A DNA stretch of 8,207 nt, from the NCBI GenBank assembly GCA_031276775.1, contig JAISML010000136.1:1-8207 (forward strand). The letters are read 5' to 3'. The DNA is from Eubacteriales Family XIII. Incertae Sedis bacterium (GTDB taxonomy: Bacteria; Bacillota; Clostridia; Peptostreptococcales; Anaerovoracaceae). This document shows, piece after piece, positions 6,455-8,207 of the stretch (position 1 is the stretch's first letter; each line of letters starts with the position of its first letter). Position numbers and translations under genes: made by a program. The notes beneath the pieces were generated by a model. It did not search any database and was not told the DNA's origin. It saw only the letters and a program-made list of their open reading frames with translations.

Positions 6455-7858
6455 TCAATGCTTGATACGCTTGACGCGCTTGACTTCCCGCGTAGCGCCA
6501 TTGTACAATTTGCGGCGGCGCCGGTTGCGTTTTCGCAATTCGGCGCGGATCAAAACGACGGCAATCCAAACCGCCAGCACGGCGATGATGCCGATGACGA
6601 TCTTCACGATCACGGACAGGACATTCCCGGTGGCCTTGATCATCTTGCCCAGTTCCGTCTTGTCCACCGCGCTTTCCGTGATAAGCGCGCTTTCTCCAAG
6701 TTTTTCTTCTCCCATGTAGGCGGTCGCGACGCCGACGACGGCGCCGGCGGTGACGGGCGCGTCCAAGGCGCCGGAACTCGTCACGCGGACGTCGAGCGCT
6801 CCTGCGGTAACGCCTTTCGGCACAGTCGCGTTCACATCCTGCGCGAACACCGCGTTTACCTGCTTGGATTTCCCGCCTTTCACGGGAATCTCCGCGATCT
6901 TCCCCCCCGTCGCGAACACGGTGATGTTCTCATAATTGTGAAAACCGTATTCGAGCATTTCGAGGGCGTCCGCATAGACCATCGTGCTGCCGGCGCCCAT
7001 CACCACGGCGATCAGTTCCAAGCCGTTTCGCGACGCCGATGCGACGATGCAATTGCCCGCCTGCGCGGTATATCCCGTTTTGACGCCGATGGCGCCTTCG
7101 CAAAGAATGGGACGTTGCCTGTTGTATACCATCACGCTGCGGCTTTCATCGTAAAGCAAGCGGTTTGCGTTGCGGATCTGCCGCTCCTGTTGTTTGTTGG
7201 TCGCGGGCAGAATGTATTCGATCGCGCCGGCATACCGTCTGAAATGCTCGTTTTTCATGGCTTCCCGCGCAATGAGCGCCATGTCGTAAGCCGTCGAAAC
7301 ATGGTTGTCAACGTGGTTTCCGTTCGGGTTGACAAAGTGTGTGCCGGTCGCGCCTATTTCGGCGGCTCTGGCATTCATGCGCTCCGCGAACGCCTCCACG
7401 TTGCCGGAGATCGCCTTGGCGAGCGGCGCGGCGACGTCGTTTTCGGCGGGAAGCATGAGCGCGTACATCAGATTGTCAACGGAGATCGTTTCCCCCGCAA
7501 GCAGGTAAAGTCCCGAACCGTCGGTGGCGTAGGTCTGTTCGTCCACGGTGATCGCGTCCTCGGGCTTCAGGTTCTCCAAGGCAAGGAGCGCCGTCATGAT
7601 CTTCGTCGTACCCGCAGGTTCGCGTTGCGCGTCCTTATCTTTTTCAAACAGGACTTTCCCGCTTCTCATATCCATCAGCACCCCCGAAGGCGCAACCACT
7701 TCGGGCGCGACACTGTAATCCGTCGTATCTTCTTCGGCATGAACCGCGGGATCGATGGGAGGGAAAGCGGACGCGATCCAGACCGCAAGCGCGAGACATA
7801 CCGCCAAGGTCGCTCTGCGGCTTGCTCTTTTCCCGTCGATGTGGTTCCCGCGTTTCAT
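6455..7858 (-). CDS. dacF: DacF-type D-Ala-D-Ala carboxypeptidase homologue lacking the catalytic serine
   Basis: By family this is a low-molecular-weight penicillin-binding protein (PBP5/DacF, peptidase family S11), which normally trims the terminal D-Ala from peptidoglycan stem peptides. The start is ATG 7858, with GGTGA 7 nt upstream; the product is 467 residues. A signal peptide ends near Ala41 (VHA/EE). The fold is well preserved: PSGVLMDMRSGKVLFEKD, KIMTALLALENL, FAERMNARAAEIGATGTHFV, and KTGYT at 260-264. A PBP5 C-terminal domain (about 312-400), a membrane helix (about 412-438) and a strongly basic tail follow. However, the SxxK motif PASTTK reads PAGTTK: Gly83 replaces the nucleophile and Lys86 remains. 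The SxN motif reads AEN, with Ala138 replacing Ser. Only KTG is complete. I therefore predict no carboxypeptidase activity, perhaps a structural or ligand-binding role. The frame is intact, so it is not an ordinary pseudogene. It leads a likely dacF-lipoprotein-uvrC unit. Confidence 0.92.
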   Translation of the reverse strand: MKRGNHIDGKRASRRATLAVCLALAVWIASAFPPIDPAVHAEEDTTDYSVAPEVVAPSGVLMDMRSGKVLFEKDKDAQREPAGTTKIMTALLALENLKPEDAITVDEQTYATDGSGLYLLAGETISVDNLMYALMLPAENDVAAPLAKAISGNVEAFAERMNARAAEIGATGTHFVNPNGNHVDNHVSTAYDMALIAREAMKNEHFRRYAGAIEYILPATNKQQERQIRNANRLLYDESRSVMVYNRQRPILCEGAIGVKTGYTAQAGNCIVASASRNGLELIAVVMGAGSTMVYADALEMLEYGFHNYENITVFATGGKIAEIPVKGGKSKQVNAVFAQDVNATVPKGVTAGALDVRVTSSGALDAPVTAGAVVGVATAYMGEEKLGESALITESAVDKTELGKMIKATGNVLSVIVKIVIGIIAVLAVWIAVVLIRAELRKRNRRRRKLYNGATREVKRVKRIKH

Positions 7859-7981
7859 CTCTTTGTCACCGTTTTCACCATCGAAGCCTTTGGCATGACC
7901 GCTGCGCAAGGAGCCGGCGGACGATCCCGCGATCGCGCGCCGCGTTTGGCACCGTCACGCGCCTGCGCATTCCCGTTGCAT

Positions 7982-8207
7982 TCATCCTTTGCGCGCGCCG
8001 TCGCAGACGCCGCCCTTTCCGAAAAAACGCAACGCGAGTTCTTCGCCGGAGGCGAAATACAGACCTGTTTCCCCCGAGCGCTCCGAAAAGACTTTCTCCG
8101 TGCCGGCGCACGTTTCAGATGCGGAGTCGGGGGCCGGGGCCGGCGCCAGGTCTGCCGCCGCCCCGCTGTGGTTGTGGAAAACACCCACAGGGGGGGCCGG
8201 AAGAGTC
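7982..8207 (-). CDS. C-terminal end of an unidentified protein (runs off the right edge)
   Basis: A minus-strand frame is open from the right edge to TGA at 7984-7982, about 74 codons. An internal GTG at 8188-8186 could start a 68-residue protein, but the frame is open above it and no Shine-Dalgarno is seen, so a truncated longer gene is more likely. Third codon positions are strongly G/C, as in the neighbouring genes, which supports coding. The visible part begins with a Pro/Ala-rich stretch (AAADLAPAPAPDS) and ends ETGLYFASGEELALRFFGKG, then a short tail. I do not recognise the family. It would precede the dacF-like gene by 123 nt on the same strand; that gap (7859-7981) shows no clear promoter or terminator. 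Confidence 0.45.
   Translation of the reverse strand, partial: TLPAPPVGVFHNHSGAAADLAPAPAPDSASETCAGTEKVFSERSGETGLYFASGEELALRFFGKGGVCDGARKG

Noticed and set aside
6668..6689. 7-bp inverted repeat CGCGCTT / AAGCGCG near the 3' end of the dacF-like gene
   Set aside because: It arises from two near-identical codon runs for a repeated ESA(L/V) peptide, lies in coding sequence, and has no terminator tract.
8173..8181. DnaA-box-like TTTTCCACA (minus strand), with the surrounding CTGTGG/CCACAG inverted repeat
   Set aside because: A single box with one mismatch to TTATCCACA, inside a probable coding frame, without other boxes or an AT-rich stretch; no sign of an origin.
7859..8184. Alternative minus-strand frames of 78-109 codons between the right edge and the dacF-like gene
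   Set aside because: Very Arg/Pro-rich translations typical of shifted frames in GC-rich DNA; the frame ending at 7982 has better codon pattern and residue composition.

Overview
The window reads as chromosomal core sequence from a moderately GC-rich Gram-positive-type bacterium, most likely an uncultured member of the Bacillota (Clostridia-like). The indications are a short single-anchor signal peptidase I, a DacF-type D-Ala-D-Ala carboxypeptidase homologue with a C-terminal membrane anchor, a lipobox solute-binding lipoprotein, and UvrC and SmpB of ordinary bacterial form. No rRNA, tRNA, CRISPR array, insertion sequence or phage gene is visible. Taxonomy is an inference from gene style, not from a marker comparison.

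Left block (1-1941, all minus strand, read right to left): an RluA/RluC-family rRNA pseudouridine synthase, then signal peptidase I (lepB), then the first 88 codons of smpB, which runs off the left edge. smpB has no complete frame in the window and is recognised by translating the minus strand from the ATG at 266. The three genes are closely spaced and probably form one operon. A TATAAT box lies only 8 nt before the pseudouridine synthase ATG, which has no Shine-Dalgarno, so that transcript may be leaderless. A possible 27-codon ORF bridges lepB and smpB with stop/start overlaps at both ends.

Centre (1942-3061): a 255-nt divergent intergenic region carries a good plus-strand promoter (TTGAAG, 17 bp, TATAAT) and a leader of about 150 nt for a TatD-family metal-dependent hydrolase. 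That gene has an insertion of about 25-30 codons containing an inverted copy of its own conserved VGEIG segment. The copy forms a perfect 18-bp inverted repeat with weaker outer arms.

Right block (3104-8207, all minus strand): an unidentified partial gene at the right edge, then a DacF-like protein, an orphan extracellular solute-binding lipoprotein, and uvrC, which converges on tatD. The DacF-like protein keeps the KTG motif, but its SxxK serine is Gly and its SxN serine is Ala. It is therefore predicted to be a catalytically dead penicillin-binding-protein homologue. This and the inverted duplication in tatD are the two most notable observations. I do not see a new multi-gene defence or mobile system here; the rest is housekeeping: RNA modification, protein export, ribosome rescue, envelope and DNA repair.
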